From positions 558,001-622,000 of the forward strand of contig JACCLO010000014.1 in NCBI GenBank assembly GCA_029448655.1: DNA of 64,000 nt, given 5' to 3'. Made by a program: the position numbers and the translations under genes. The stretch comes from Wolfiporia cocos (Eukaryota > Basidiomycota > Agaricomycetes > Polyporales > Phaeolaceae). Every line of letters starts with the position of its first letter. Position 1 is the stretch's first letter. Below are positions 44,863-55,681 of the stretch, piece by piece. The notes beneath the pieces were generated by a model. The model saw only the letters and a program-made list of their open reading frames with translations. It was not told the DNA's origin and searched no databases.

Positions 44863-44949
44863 TCCAATGACTACATACAAACGCTAATGTAGAATACATA
44901 TCATTGAATGCAATATACTATTCAACTACTTAGGATCTCGCCAATAGGG

Positions 44950-45579
44950 TGTTGGAAGTCGACGCGCTCGGCGCGCGATGGTGCGATCGGAGTCGTACGT
45001 ACATCGATCGGAGTCAATAGTGCGCCAAGGCGGAAACGGCAGGCGCGGCGGGAGTCGGGGGGCTGATAATCGGGGCGGTACGGGCAGATGAGTCACCGTT
45101 AGCATAAAATGGGACGGATTGTACGTACCTACGCTGTGCGTTTGTAACCCATCCAGACGAAGTCCCTGGAGTCCAAAAGGGAGCGCGTAGCCTCACGAGC
45201 GGGCGCCTTCCCGTGAATTTCGACACTCTTTAGGGTAGACATGTACATGACTGCTGCATGGGCATGTATATAAACATACTCGGTCTGAGGCTTACTCCTC
45301 AGACCTATTAATCTTGACTATGGGCTTGCGATGTATGCAGCCCCTAGGCTTGATCTCTCATGCGTGCTTGTCTGTAACGTCCACCATCTCAACAACTTCT
45401 TTGGTTTGGGTTTCCCTTGGGGCTTGGACATGGAGACAGGCTGGCATGTTGTGAGTGACACAGGTTTTGCATCAGGCACACCATACCCTGGAGGGTATCT
45501 GGTCAGAGTGCTACCATGCATGCTGGGAGGATTCATGTGTTATCAAGAACCATGTTGCATTAGTGATTGAAAAAAGAAG
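44950..45579. other. Intergenic stretch, no supported gene
   Basis: 630 bp between repeat E and the tRNA gene. A palindromic GGTCTGAGGC...CTCAGACC lies near 45282-45305 after TATATAAA at 45267, an arrangement seen in LTR promoters here, but I find no LTR ends. Confidence 0.35.
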
Positions 45580-45662
45580 TGCCAGGACCGTGGATCGAAC
45601 ACGGGACCTTTAGAATACCAAACAGCTTCAGTCTACTGCTCTCCCAGCTGAGCTATCCCGGC
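45580..45662 (-). tRNA. tRNA-Phe (GAA) with a short intron
   Basis: On the minus strand: acceptor GCCGGGA pairs with TCCTGGC (one G-U), D-arm GCTC...GAGC with CAGCTGGGA loop, anticodon loop CTGAAG giving GAA, T-arm CCGTG TTCGATC CACGG, discriminator A. About 10 nt (CTGTTTGGTA) between G37 and the 3' anticodon stem are extra and sit at the canonical intron position 37/38. The outer anticodon-stem pair (27-43) looks like a G-A mismatch. A/B boxes are intact, so likely functional. Confidence 0.88.
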
Positions 45663-45749
45663 GACATGCATGATCAATTATATACAAATATATTCATCAT
45701 ATAATCGACAACCTTGCGGTATTCGAGAATTGCGTCGTCAGCAGGAGCA

Positions 45750-47136
45750 TTATAGACCAGATTTGTGACTATCAGCCCCCTCTCCGGGAGCTTCTAAAAT
45801 CGCTCTCACGAGCGGGGCTGTAACCTTTCTCGTCGCGTCGGCATTCTTTTGTTTCCACACCCGCACATGCACCCCTGCCCCGAACCCACCTCCCTCCGCC
45901 ATTCCAGCCTTCACCCACGTCTTGTCCTTCAACCTGAGCTCTTCACTCTTGATAAGACCCTTGAACAGCTTGTGCGCAAGTTCCCCATCGCCGCCGTCGT
46001 CTTCACGCACGACCCACGCTTGCTCCCGTTTCCCCCTTCCCTTCCCGCTCTTCCCCAGCTTAGTGTCATCGCGGAACGAGGTAAGGATGCCGAGCGCGTG
46101 CAGCCCGCGCTCGTCCATCCACGCCTGCGTCTCCGCGGCGAACTTCCGCTGCCCTTCGCGCGAGAGCCACTCGTGTAGCCCCACGGGCACCGAGGCCATT
46201 CCGACGCGCACGTCTCGGCCGGACGACGCGTGGGTGTACTCCTTGTAGTCCCGGCGTAACAGGTCCCGCGTCCCAAGGTGCGCGACGGCGCCCTTCTTTG
46301 CCTGAAGTGTGGCGTTGAGGGCGCGTACCTCCGCGGAGGCGTGCAGCTCGCCTGCAGCGAATGGCTGTGTCTCAGCAGATGTGGAGCCGGGGAGGGCGGT
46401 GAGCGGCGCTAGGTAGGCTGCGGCGTTATAATCTGCCTCCACGGCCTTTCCACCAGGCTTCAGGCCGGTCGTGTCGATCACGATAGCGGCAAGGAGAAGG
46501 GTGGCGAGCGCGGACGGGGCTTGCTCCTGCTTTGGACGATCCTCTTTGAGCTGCAGCGCACGGCGCTCCTTGAGCTCTAAAGCAACGAGAGAGGAACAGC
46601 TGCCAATGCCAGGGACAACGATACGAGGATCTGCACTGTCAGCGTACAGCCCCTCGTCGGTATGATGGTCGATGATCGCGGTGACGCGTGCATTGGGCAG
46701 CGTAAAGGGCCCAGTAAGCCTGTTATGATCCATGAGGGCGAACCTGGAGGAAGGAAAGGGGGCTGGGACGTCATCAATGCAGAGTAGATCCGATTGATCA
46801 ATCCCAACGAGCTCGAGCGCATGTAGGTTCTCCGCTCTCAGTGGCAGATCTGCACGAGGTGCTTGAACGAGCGGGATTGTTGGGCTGTTCTTGATGTTGC
46901 ATGCATACCACGCATACGCGATTGCGCTTGCCAGCGAGTCCAAATCTGCACCAGATATACATATTATTTTGACATCTAACAGCGTTGAAACGCTTATACG
47001 TACCGCCTGCCTCGTTCCCCATCACCACCGTCCACTCATCGCCCTTTCCTGCACTGATATCGTTCATGTACGCGGCCTTCTTCAGACGCAAAAACTCAGG
47101 CAAGGATATGTCCAGGTCTGGAAGTGCTTTTGCCAT
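45750..47136 (-). CDS. PPX1: Exopolyphosphatase PPX1 (DHH family), 442 aa
   Basis: Releases terminal phosphate from inorganic polyphosphate; a metal-dependent DHH/DHHA2 phosphoesterase, cytosolic or mitochondrial in yeast. Exons 47136-47004 and 46945-45750, joined at Asp (G|AT) inside GNEAGDLDSLAS, the first metal-binding motif. Later motifs: CIDDVP, FALMDHN, IIDHHTDEG (the DHH triad), IGSCSSLVALEL and the DTTGLK segment; then a DHHA2 C-terminal domain with VGMASVPVGLHEW. Length is near yeast Ppx1 (397 aa). The ATG at 47136 gives MAKALPDLDISLPEFL, a typical start; the frame is open upstream to 47454, so an N-terminal extension is possible. Convergent with nothing; its 3' end is 88 bp from the tRNA-Phe. 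Confidence 0.93.
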
Positions 47137-47812
47137 GTCCTCAGAGCTTGCACCGCTTCGAGTCTGTGGGCCAGTCGCTAAGTAGCGAGAGTGAAGAGCA
47201 GTTCCGGCACGTAGATCCGCTGATATGCGAAGATTATCAGCACTGCTATAAGGACGGGCACGAAGATCGTAGTAAGAGAGCAAGCAAGGCAGTTTCCGTG
47301 CTCCAAGATGCGGCGCAAAGTCAAATCTTGCTGCGTGTAAATCCGAGAGCGATATCGATGCTCGCGAGGTACCTTTCAATGACAGTTCACGATAACGTCG
47401 CATAAGACCATACGTGCGCCTTTCGCGAGAAAAAATGGGGAAACATGCGCGCATATAGCCATATGAACGAGGTGGAGAGCATGACGATTCCGGTCAGGGA
47501 CTGAAGCGAGCACCGGCGATTCACGCGGCTTGTCGATGTGATCACGATCGACCGTGACGCATTTGTTGAGTTGCTTGCGCCCACAAGCACCCTCGCCAGA
47601 TTCCAATCATACCACGACATGAAGAGCCATCAACAGCACGATATCTATACAAGACACCGTAGGCTAGACACATCGCTTGCCAAAACCTCTATAGCTTCGC
47701 ATGGTCCCCAGGGCCAGGAGGGACGCCGCTCGGGCTGTACCTTAGCGCATCCTTATTCCCGAGTACATCCTTCTGAATCGACTGATATCCCACGACCGTC
47801 ATCAAATAGTTC
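47137..47812. other. Region upstream of PPX1
   Basis: Contains the PPX1 promoter/5' UTR or an N-terminal extension (open frame to 47454). No other supported gene. Ends at a MITE. Confidence 0.4.
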
Positions 47813-47939
47813 TTCCAGTCGCTACTGGACGGTTTAAGCTACCCACGCCCTACCCTCCCTGCATCCCTCCCTCCAACTCCCTAGTATTCAGCCTCTCGTA
47901 GCTTATACTGTACAAAGTAGTGACTGGAAACGAGTCTAA
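47813..47939. mobile_element. Small foldback (MITE-like) element, copy 1
   Basis: About 127 bp with imperfect inverted ends TTCCAGTCGCTACT...AAGCTA. An inverted second copy lies at 60627-60743. The exact boundary and target duplication are unclear because a few flanking bases are also shared. Confidence 0.6.
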
Positions 47940-47940
47940 G

Positions 47941-48151
47941 GTTAATCTCCCAACCCGTTTTTGCGTAGATTTGAATCTCCGCGCATCACGTGAGAGCGGC
48001 CCGGCGCGTCGGGTCAGCGCCTCCACCCGCACCGTTCCACAACTTAGTATTGTTACATGGCTTCCAATGACTACATACAATACTTCTAATGTAGAATACA
48101 TATCATTGAATGCAATATACTATTCAACTACTTAGGATCCCGCCAATAGGG
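47941..48151. repeat. Dispersed repeat E, copy 2 (uninterrupted)
   Basis: 211 bp, 85-95% identical by eye to the two outer pieces of copy 1 at 42483-44949. It serves as the empty-site reference for the long-TIR element. No coding capacity. Confidence 0.8.
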
Positions 48152-48191
48152 CTTACGCACTAAGTCTTCTGCTCCGCCACCTCTCCACAAA

Positions 48192-51100
48192 TAGTGTTGC
48201 CGAAGTTCGGTCCTGAACCTGGGTTCAGAACCTGAACCGCCTGAACCGAACCTAGGTTCAGGTTCAGTCTAGGTCCGGTTCAAGGCAAGGCATATGTGGT
48301 CCGGTTCTCGATTCAGGGAACCCATGGGTACCCCTGAACCAGGTTCGAACCGGACCGAACCTCGAACTACATAGCGGATAACACATTCTCGATATCTTCA
48401 GTATATGGACATTAATATTACAATCATACTCATCATAGCATCGTTGATGTGAGCCATGAATACCTACTAGTAATTTCACATTGAGCATTGGGCATGGATA
48501 TATGTACTCCTTATAGGGGAAGAGCTCAACAATGGAATGTCAGTCTATTCCTTGAAACTGTGCGAGGATGCTGTCTATCAACAGAAAAAAGCACGTCAAT
48601 CTGGACTCATAATTATCGAATTCTCTCACAGGTGCTTCCATCTATTCTAAGTTGTTCCGCACCAGGAATCTGTTGTAATTGATGGTCTGCGGCATCACCA
48701 TGGCACACAATGATGTGGAGGTGGCGGGAAGATGGCGCAAGTATGGGCAATCTGGTGGGTAGCTAGGGACTCCATTGGTATATAGGCCAGCTGGAGCATT
48801 GAGGCTCACCAGCAGTTCGTCACCCCTCTGTCAATCTAAATCCTAACAATTTGCAGTTCACTGAGGCACTCCGACAGATTCTGATTGCTTGATATCTCAG
48901 TATGGCTTCCTTTAGTGAGAACTGTGGACTACATGACGATGGCACTCTGGAGGACACATCTGGAATTCTATTTTACCACTCTGAAGAGGATGAAGAACCA
49001 CTTCCAAATGTAGCAGCACAACAGACACCGACCGGAAGCTCAACGAAAGGTGCGTATAAATGAAATGTGCTTCTCCGATTTTATTTATACATGTATTATC
49101 AAGGTCTCACAGGAAAACAGCCAGCTTTACGAGTTGCAGGGCAGCGCATCCGCAAACCTACATGGAAAGCTGCGAATGAGGACCCTCTGGGAATCAGAGT
49201 ATTCTTCTCGAAGTCAGCAGCAAGTTCTACCTCTGGTAGTGCTAATCGCTTCGGTAAATCCATGTGACTGACTTTTTTGCTGCATCTGTCTCACTCTTTA
49301 CTAGGAAAAAATCTCCCGGCTTCCCAATCCAAGAAGCACATCATTCAGGGAGGAAGTACTGCACCTAGCATTCAAAGTGAGCATAACTCAATAGATCTGT
49401 GTCTAAGAGAAGCTGTAATTGTGTATCTGCCTCAGGTAAGCGGCAGAATCCATGGGATGAAAATTCAAGGTCATCCAAGCGTCCCAAGAATCGTGATCTA
49501 TCTCCTGCTGAAGAGCACATCCCTTCTAATGTCGAGGATAGCCTGTCCTTTGATGAAAAAAAGGATATTGTCGATGAAGGAAAGGATGAACTTGATGTAT
49601 ATGAGCAGATGAAGGACGAAATTGCAAGTGAACGAGTGGTATGTAAATCTTCGAATTGTGGATAGCATTTATATATTGTACTGCAGAGGAAGCACCAACG
49701 TCGAAATGCACGTGGTAATGATGAACGAACTTCTGATATACGCTTGATCTTCACAATGGAGGAGCGTACATTGAAGGGGGGGCTCAGCCAAAAAGGCCAT
49801 TGGTGTGAAGTATGCAAGTGCGTCAGTTGTTATTTGATTCTATAGTTGATTAACGGTCAAATGAACTTTCTAGGGCATTAGAAATCCGCATTGACAATTG
49901 CTGGTTCACTGGTGGTGTGTCAACTCTTCGAGCTCATATTTCAAGGTATACTTTAGAGTTTATTGACATTACATTCGTGCTGCTTACACAACTGTAGGAA
50001 TTGGGGAACTCATGGAGCTGTGTACAAGGCAAAATGTGCAGAGTCTGGTATTACACTGCATGAGCGTGCACTTCCAAAGGAAGGGGGGAAAGAGCAATAT
50101 TCAGGATGTAGAAGCTATAGATGTCAATCAGGGTAAGCTGGATGTATTCATCAAACAGGTGCCAAAGTGGACAAGCGAAGGGCTGTTGGATCATATCATT
50201 GAGTACATTGTCACTGAGGACCAGGTACATCATATATTACTATTTCCCATCCTGTACTAATACTAAATTTAATTTTAGTCGTTCAATGTTGTTGAGAAGT
50301 CCTCGTTTCGGCGCATCCTTAAGTATCAGCGCCCACAAACCAAGGAGTCCGACATTCCCCACCGCACAAAGGTTAGGGAGGAGATTATGGCGAACGCTCT
50401 TGAGCTAGAGGGACTGCTATGCAAACATCTTCATGTAAGCAGCGCTGAATGTGTTGATTTACCGCTAATTGTTGGTGTAGAATATTCCTGGTCAAATATC
50501 TCTAACATTTGATTCCTGGACCTCAAATGCGCAAGACCCATATCTCGCTGTGACTGCACACTACATTAATGCACCTACTGAGCACCCAAATGAATGGGAG
50601 CTCGAGTCCAGGCTCCTTGGATTCACTCAGATTGAAGGAAATCATAGTGGTGCAAATACTGCAGCTCTTATCCTCCAAATTGTTGACAGATATGGTCTCA
50701 GGGAAAAGGTACTTGGATACTGCTATGTATGTATTATACTAATCTATACTAACAGATTGGCTGGGCAACTTCGGACAATGCATCTACAAATGACAGAGCC
50801 ATGCATGTTCTTCAGCGGGTGCTTGACAATCCCCATGGTCGACGCTGGATTGCACGAAAGCGCCGTGGACGTTGTATGGAGCATACAATGCATCTGAGTG
50901 CGAAGAGCTTCATTGAAGGCATGTGTCCAACTCCACTGCGCTTCAAGAAAGCTACGGTGACAGCAATTGATGATGCGGGCGAGGATTATAATGATGAAGA
51001 TGATGAGCACGGGAATAGTCTATTTTCTGGCAATTCTACTGATGAATCAGCTCCAGAAGATGAGGAAGTCGATAATGTTGTTGATTTTGATGCTGGTGAC

Positions 51101-52773
51101 ATGCTAGGAAAAGTCTTGGCCCTCATTAATCAGGTTTGTGTAACTTCAAAGTACTGTAATCGTGAAATAACTGCTTATCCCCATTCATAGATTCGAGCAT
51201 CTCCTCAGGCTAAAGCATACTTTTCAAAAGTCTGTGAGGAAGAGGGTATAGCCCCACTTCAACTCATCAAGTGGGTGAGAACAAGATGGGGATCTATGTA
51301 CGATCTTATAACCCGTGTGATCACAAACAAAGTGGTACGTTAAATGACACTATTGTACATTCATGGCTTAGTATCTTCTAAAATCGACTAGGCTGTCAAA
51401 AAATTCTGTTTACTCGCTGATAGTAGCCCCAAAGTTCCCAACCTAAAGGGAAAGCGGTATGCTGATTATCAAATCACCGAGCATGAGTGGCAACTTCTAG
51501 AGCTCATCCAAGAGGTTCTCCAAGTGTGTTTTGACATATCCACTCCTCATACAGCTCATGATCCATCATTTAGGAGCCATACAATGCACAGACCACATTC
51601 TCATCTGAGAACAAGCCAACTGTTTGGCGTGCTATTCCAACCCTTGAATGTCTGCAGAAGCGCTGGGAGATCATGGCACAGCAACCTAAGTTCTCTCCTG
51701 TCTTGAAGGGACTTCATGCAGGTCTTGCAAAAATCCACAAGTGGTATCAAGCTACTGGACAAACTGATATCTACTTTGTTTGCCTTGGTATGTAATCATT
51801 GCTGTTCAAGATGTTGTTTATTCATTTCATTCAATAGCTCTTGATCCTTCAATCAAGCTAGAATACATAAAACGAAATTGGGATCAGCAGCGATACAATT
51901 CTGGCAAGTCTGCATTGGATGCTGTGGTAATTGGATTCCTTGTATGTCAAAGTAGAGCTCAGCCTGACATTGATATCCTGCCATTAGTTTGATGCATATG
52001 CTAGAGATTTTGGACTGCATACAACTGAGCAAGCTGTGCTTACATCTCGTCCGGGTAATTCCTGAATATACCTGCCTCATTATATGCTAAAATTTACACA
52101 TAGAGTCCATGGAGCGGGACAAAGGATATGCTGGTTCCTGGATTAGGAATTCTATTCGTTCACGTTTGGAAAATGAAGGGAAGACCCGTGATCCTCATAG
52201 AGAGCTCAGGGATTACTTGAACAGCCCTCTGGAAGATGTTGATGACCCAATTAAATGGTGGGGGGTGAGTGCTGATCATTCCTAGCATGTACAAGTCATG
52301 AAACTAACCTATGAATTTAGTATCATGCCACACAATATCCGGTGCTGTCTAGGATTGCTCGTGACTATCTTTGTATTCAAGGATCCTCAGTGTCATCAGA
52401 ACGAGCATTTTCGAGTGGAGGTAGAACAGGGACAAAACTTCGCAACCAACTCACCCCAGAGACATTTGAGGCACTGCAGATTCTGAGGGGCGGCTACCGT
52501 AGTGGATGCATTGGTGCTAGGAACAATCTAGATAGCTAGGGGTAACTGTCCTAGAAGACCCATAGTTTGAGTCCAAATTTCTGTCCATAGATGATTAAAT
52601 CAAGCGGTTCAGTGGTCCGAACCCAGTTCGAACCGTGAACTGAACCTGCTGAACTGGTTCAGCAGGTTCAGTCCAGGTTCAGGTTCAGGTTCAGGCTCTC
52701 CATAGCTGGTCCGGTTCTAGGTTCAGCCTCATACCCCCTTGAACCTGAACCGAACTGAACTTCGGCAACACTA
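48192..52773 (+). mobile_element. Complete hAT DNA transposon
   Basis: 4,582 bp with TIRs TAGTGTTGCCGAAGTTC / GAACTTCGGCAACACTA and perfect 8-bp target duplication TCCACAAA (48184-48191, 52774-52781). GGTTC/GAACC subterminal repeats occupy 48200-48370 and 52610-52760, as in the small relative at 40397. The transposase gene fills the interior. Confidence 0.93.
48902..52539 (+). CDS. hAT transposase, many exons
   Basis: Cut-and-paste transposase. Starts MASFSENCGLHDDG at 48902; resolved exons 48902-49049 and 49104-49253 join at GGT, later ones were followed by frame without fixing every boundary (the 49310-49450 junction is unclear). A BED-type zinc-binding segment lies near 49740-49950 (GHWCEVCKAL...LRAHISRNWG). 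The RNase-H-like core includes ISLTFDSWTSNAQDPYLAVTAHYI, GWATSDNASTNDRAMH and an insertion domain with an acidic patch. The C-terminal dimerisation domain reads SRIARDYLCIQGSSVSSERAFSSGG, diagnostic for hAT. Ends GARNNLDS, TAG at 52537. I found no in-frame stop in the exons I could trace, so it may be intact. Confidence 0.85.
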
Positions 52774-52824
52774 TCCACAAAATTCACACACTTGACTGTA
52801 CAATGACATTGAGCGACAACTGAT

Positions 52825-54490
52825 ATGTCGAAAATCTGTATACAGTGCGGTGGCGATCCTCAGCCACTGTCCGCATTTTCCATTCGGAAAAGAGACTCAA
52901 AAGATGGGAAACAAGGCAAGCTCACCACCAAATGTGCCGCCTGCATGGCAAAGGAGAGATATCGCCGGCAAGCCAAGAAATGACAAACACACGAAAGCCA
53001 TAGCTGACAGGACCACCCTGGGTCCTCAGAGCTAACTAGGGTGAGGTGGGTGGAAGAACACCAAGTTCAGAATGAAGTCTGAACTTAGTGCTCTACTCCC
53101 TATATATTAGCATAGTGTTTATACATATATATCCTAGCCACTGGTAATGGCGCTGTGTAGTGAGCGTAGGTGATCGTAGGGAGGGTGCTTTAGAAGCACT
53201 AGGCATGAGTTTAAGTGTGAGTCATGTTTTGCCCGTGACAATAGCAATGTTAATGACAAGGCCACTAGAACCTTAGAGCGAACTGAGGGGAGCGAAGTGG
53301 ATGAACGCCAAGTTCAGACTGGGGTTACCAGCTGAACGAGGCCTGCTATTATACTAGTAGGCTGTTTGTACATGTCTGTACTATAATGGCCGTATATGGT
53401 AACTAAGGAGTCTGGTGCGAGACTAAGGCAGGGGTCTAAGCCAGACTCTGAAACATAGAAGCGTATAGTATATCAAATGCTTAGCGGTCATCGTGGCCGT
53501 GTGGGAACTGGGCCCTATGTCGTTATCTAGACGTTGTCTGGCTCCTTCCAAGGTATGATCCGGGCCTGGCTGGGCTTGGGGACTCGGGGGACCGGATCGG
53601 CTTTGTTGTCGTTAGGGAAAGCTTTTGCCCGTGACAGTTGACGATGATGATTTCGAGCATGCAAACCAAAATTTACTGCCATTCACACAATTTTTAGCAA
53701 TTGCCTCAAAAGGGAATGACACCAGACACTTCAAGATTGTTGCACATGTTGATTTGACAGGGCTGGAGCTGGTAGCAGATGAGAAAGCATGGGCTACAGA
53801 GATAGCAAGGATAGTAGGGGATACCATGTTGTTGCACTGGACGTAAGTCACCCTGCAGTCTGAATCAAAATTCTCATGAATAGCTTCGAGAGCAAGAAAT
53901 CTCATAAACGTGCCAACAACACAGTGTACTCGTCTAGCTGCATGCAGTCTCATCAGCATGAACATGATGTGAAGGTTCTGAAGACAACCAATCCCCGTGC
54001 AGTGCGCTGCATGGATCAGTTTGACTGTTGCGGCTGGCTGCACATCGTGCTTTCTTGTCACCCTCAAGAAGCATTAATCCAGCTCAAGCATGATGAACAA
54101 CACATTGCTTACACTGATACTAAGCTACCAGACCATTGGAAGGAGTATATCAAGGACCATGCATGGACACAGATACCTGGAGAGGTAAGTTAGCGCAATG
54201 AATCCTCCAAATGAGTCAGTAGACATGGTACCTGGTACAGATATGGTGCCATATCGTTCGTGAAGAGACCCGTGGAAAGCAAGTGACCGACACCGGCCTA
54301 CCCTATCGCTCTAAATCAGTTTATTACTATTGGCATGTGATCAGCAGAACTGAATGGAGGCAAGCAGATGACCCACTGGAATCAGCACGGAGATTCATCA
54401 AGGAGAATGGGGACGAGTACCAAGTGAAATTGATGGATGTAAAGGCAGCACTGGCGACAAAAGTTCTAGCCTTCCAGGTGGTCAATTTGT
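52825..54490 (+). pseudogene. MULE-like transposase 5' fragment with LTR insertion
   Basis: First piece MSKICIQCGGDPQPLSAFS...CAACMAKERYRR (two CX2C pairs, a zinc-binding N-terminus). After LTR-like DNA it resumes VDDDDFEHANQN...FKIVAHVDLTGLELV, then a spliced FESKKSHKRANNTVYSSSC...MDQFDCCGWLHIVL and IWCHIVREE...SVYYYWHVISRTEWRQADDP. This order (zinc part, FLYWCH/FAR1-like RFDC-GWLHI block, YYYW segment) matches my memory of basidiomycete Mutator-like transposases, but the catalytic part is missing. It stops at 54490. Confidence 0.5.
53254..53636. repeat. Solo LTR-like insertion in the MULE fragment
   Basis: 383 bp, TGACAAGG to GCCCGTGACA, flanked by GTTAA (53249-53253) and GTTGA (53637-53641), one mismatch. 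A second block just upstream (about 52978-53240) has the same GCCCGTGACA end and partial similarity, without a matching duplication. Confidence 0.55.
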
Positions 54491-54966
54491 GAAGGAGTGG
54501 GCTGAGCATACACAGGAGCTTGCAAAGGACTCAACCTGTAGGTCCTTACCACTTATCAGTGTCAGATATTGACATGTGTACAAGGGAATACAAATGGCGC
54601 CAACTTTGAGGTGTTTGCCACAGTAGCAGAAGCACAAGTCAATTGTCATAGCTATAGCTAGTGTCACAGTATTTTCTGAAATCTCAGGGATTTTACCTGA
54701 TTTTATATGACTGTGTCAACACCAGGATTCAAACTCTCAACACTATGTGTCAACCACATGACATTAGCATGGGGAGGGGCAAGCTCGGTTCAAAAAGTGT
54801 CCCACAGAATGATTGAATTCAAACCTCGCACCTACCAAATTCAGTGACCGTAGATTAGATTGACTCCTAGTAGTGCTGACGAGCCTTGACGTGCCGCTGA
54901 TGGCTTTGACGTGCCGCTAATGGCTTTGACGTGCCGCTGATGGCCTTGACATGCCGCTGTCAAAGG
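54491..54966. other. Repeat-rich non-genic stretch
   Basis: Near 54720-54830 two degenerate tRNA-type B boxes can be read on the minus strand. Around 54875-54960 there are four tandem imperfect units of about 21 bp built on TTGACGTGCCGCTGATGGC. No gene. Confidence 0.5.
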
Positions 54967-55681
54967 AGGGACTTCAGTCAATTATCTTAATCTGCCAACT
55001 GCCCTTCACTTAAGAAATCACAGTTGCGAGCTAGGTTTGCATGCAGATTAATCTGCTAGCTGCGGCAGATTAATCTACTGTGACAATAAAATGGTACATC
55101 CAGGATTCGAACCAAGGACCTTAGCGCAGATCAGAATAAGAGCATCGCAGCATAGATCAGCCAACTGAGTCACAGTGCAACTAGTGTCTGCCCCATTTTA
55201 AGCAATATATAGAGTATTTTGTAAACTTCATTTTCGCATTTTAACATCTTCCATAACACAAATACAAATGAATCTGCCTCTAAAGACCTGTGATTCCAGT
55301 GTATTCAGCTTTCCCATGGTGAGTTGCTCCAGGTCAAGCATGGTAAATCAAGCTACCACTATCATTGATTTCTTTATGCTTGTTGTAGCAGTTGTTGCCT
55401 TGATGATTTGCGGAAATTGTGTGTAAAATTTGCGTTATATATATTTTGATTGGTCAATGGTAACTGTTGTCACTATGGCTCAGTTGGCTAATGTATGCTG
55501 CGATGCTCTTATTCTCATCTGTGCTAAGGTCCTTGGTTCGAATCCTGGATGTACCATTTTATTGTCACAGTAGATTAATTTGTCGCAGCTAGCAGATTAA
55601 TCTGCGTGCAAACCTAGCTTGCAACTGCGATTTCTTAAGCGAAGGGCAGTTGGAAGATTAAGATAATTGACTGAAGTCCCT
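54967..55681. repeat. Head-to-head pair of tRNA-like SINE units
   Basis: Units 54967-55181 (-) and 55466-55681 (+), about 215 bp each, are near-perfect inverted copies separated by 284 bp. Each begins with a pol III-type head: A box TGGCTCAGTTGG and B box GGTTCGAATCC spaced as in a tRNA, then ATGTACCATTTTATTGTCACAG and a 110-bp body ending GACTGAAGTCCCT. The left copy's A box is TGACTCAGTTGG. Head-to-head arrangement; outer ends are the tails. Confidence 0.7.

Larger units (their letters stand above)
42483..44949. repeat. Dispersed repeat E, copy 1, interrupted by a TIR element
   Basis: Outer parts 42483-42610 and 44869-44949 together match the uninterrupted copy at 47941-48151 (GTTAATCTCCCAACCCG to CGCCAATAGGG) in order and orientation. 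The join at TTCCAAT|GACTACATAC defines the empty site for the insertion at 42611-44862. Confidence 0.85.

Noticed and set aside
47137..47454. Upstream open frame as a separate gene or fixed N-terminus of PPX1
   Set aside because: It is in frame with PPX1 and could be an extension, but lacks family similarity; kept only as an alternative start.
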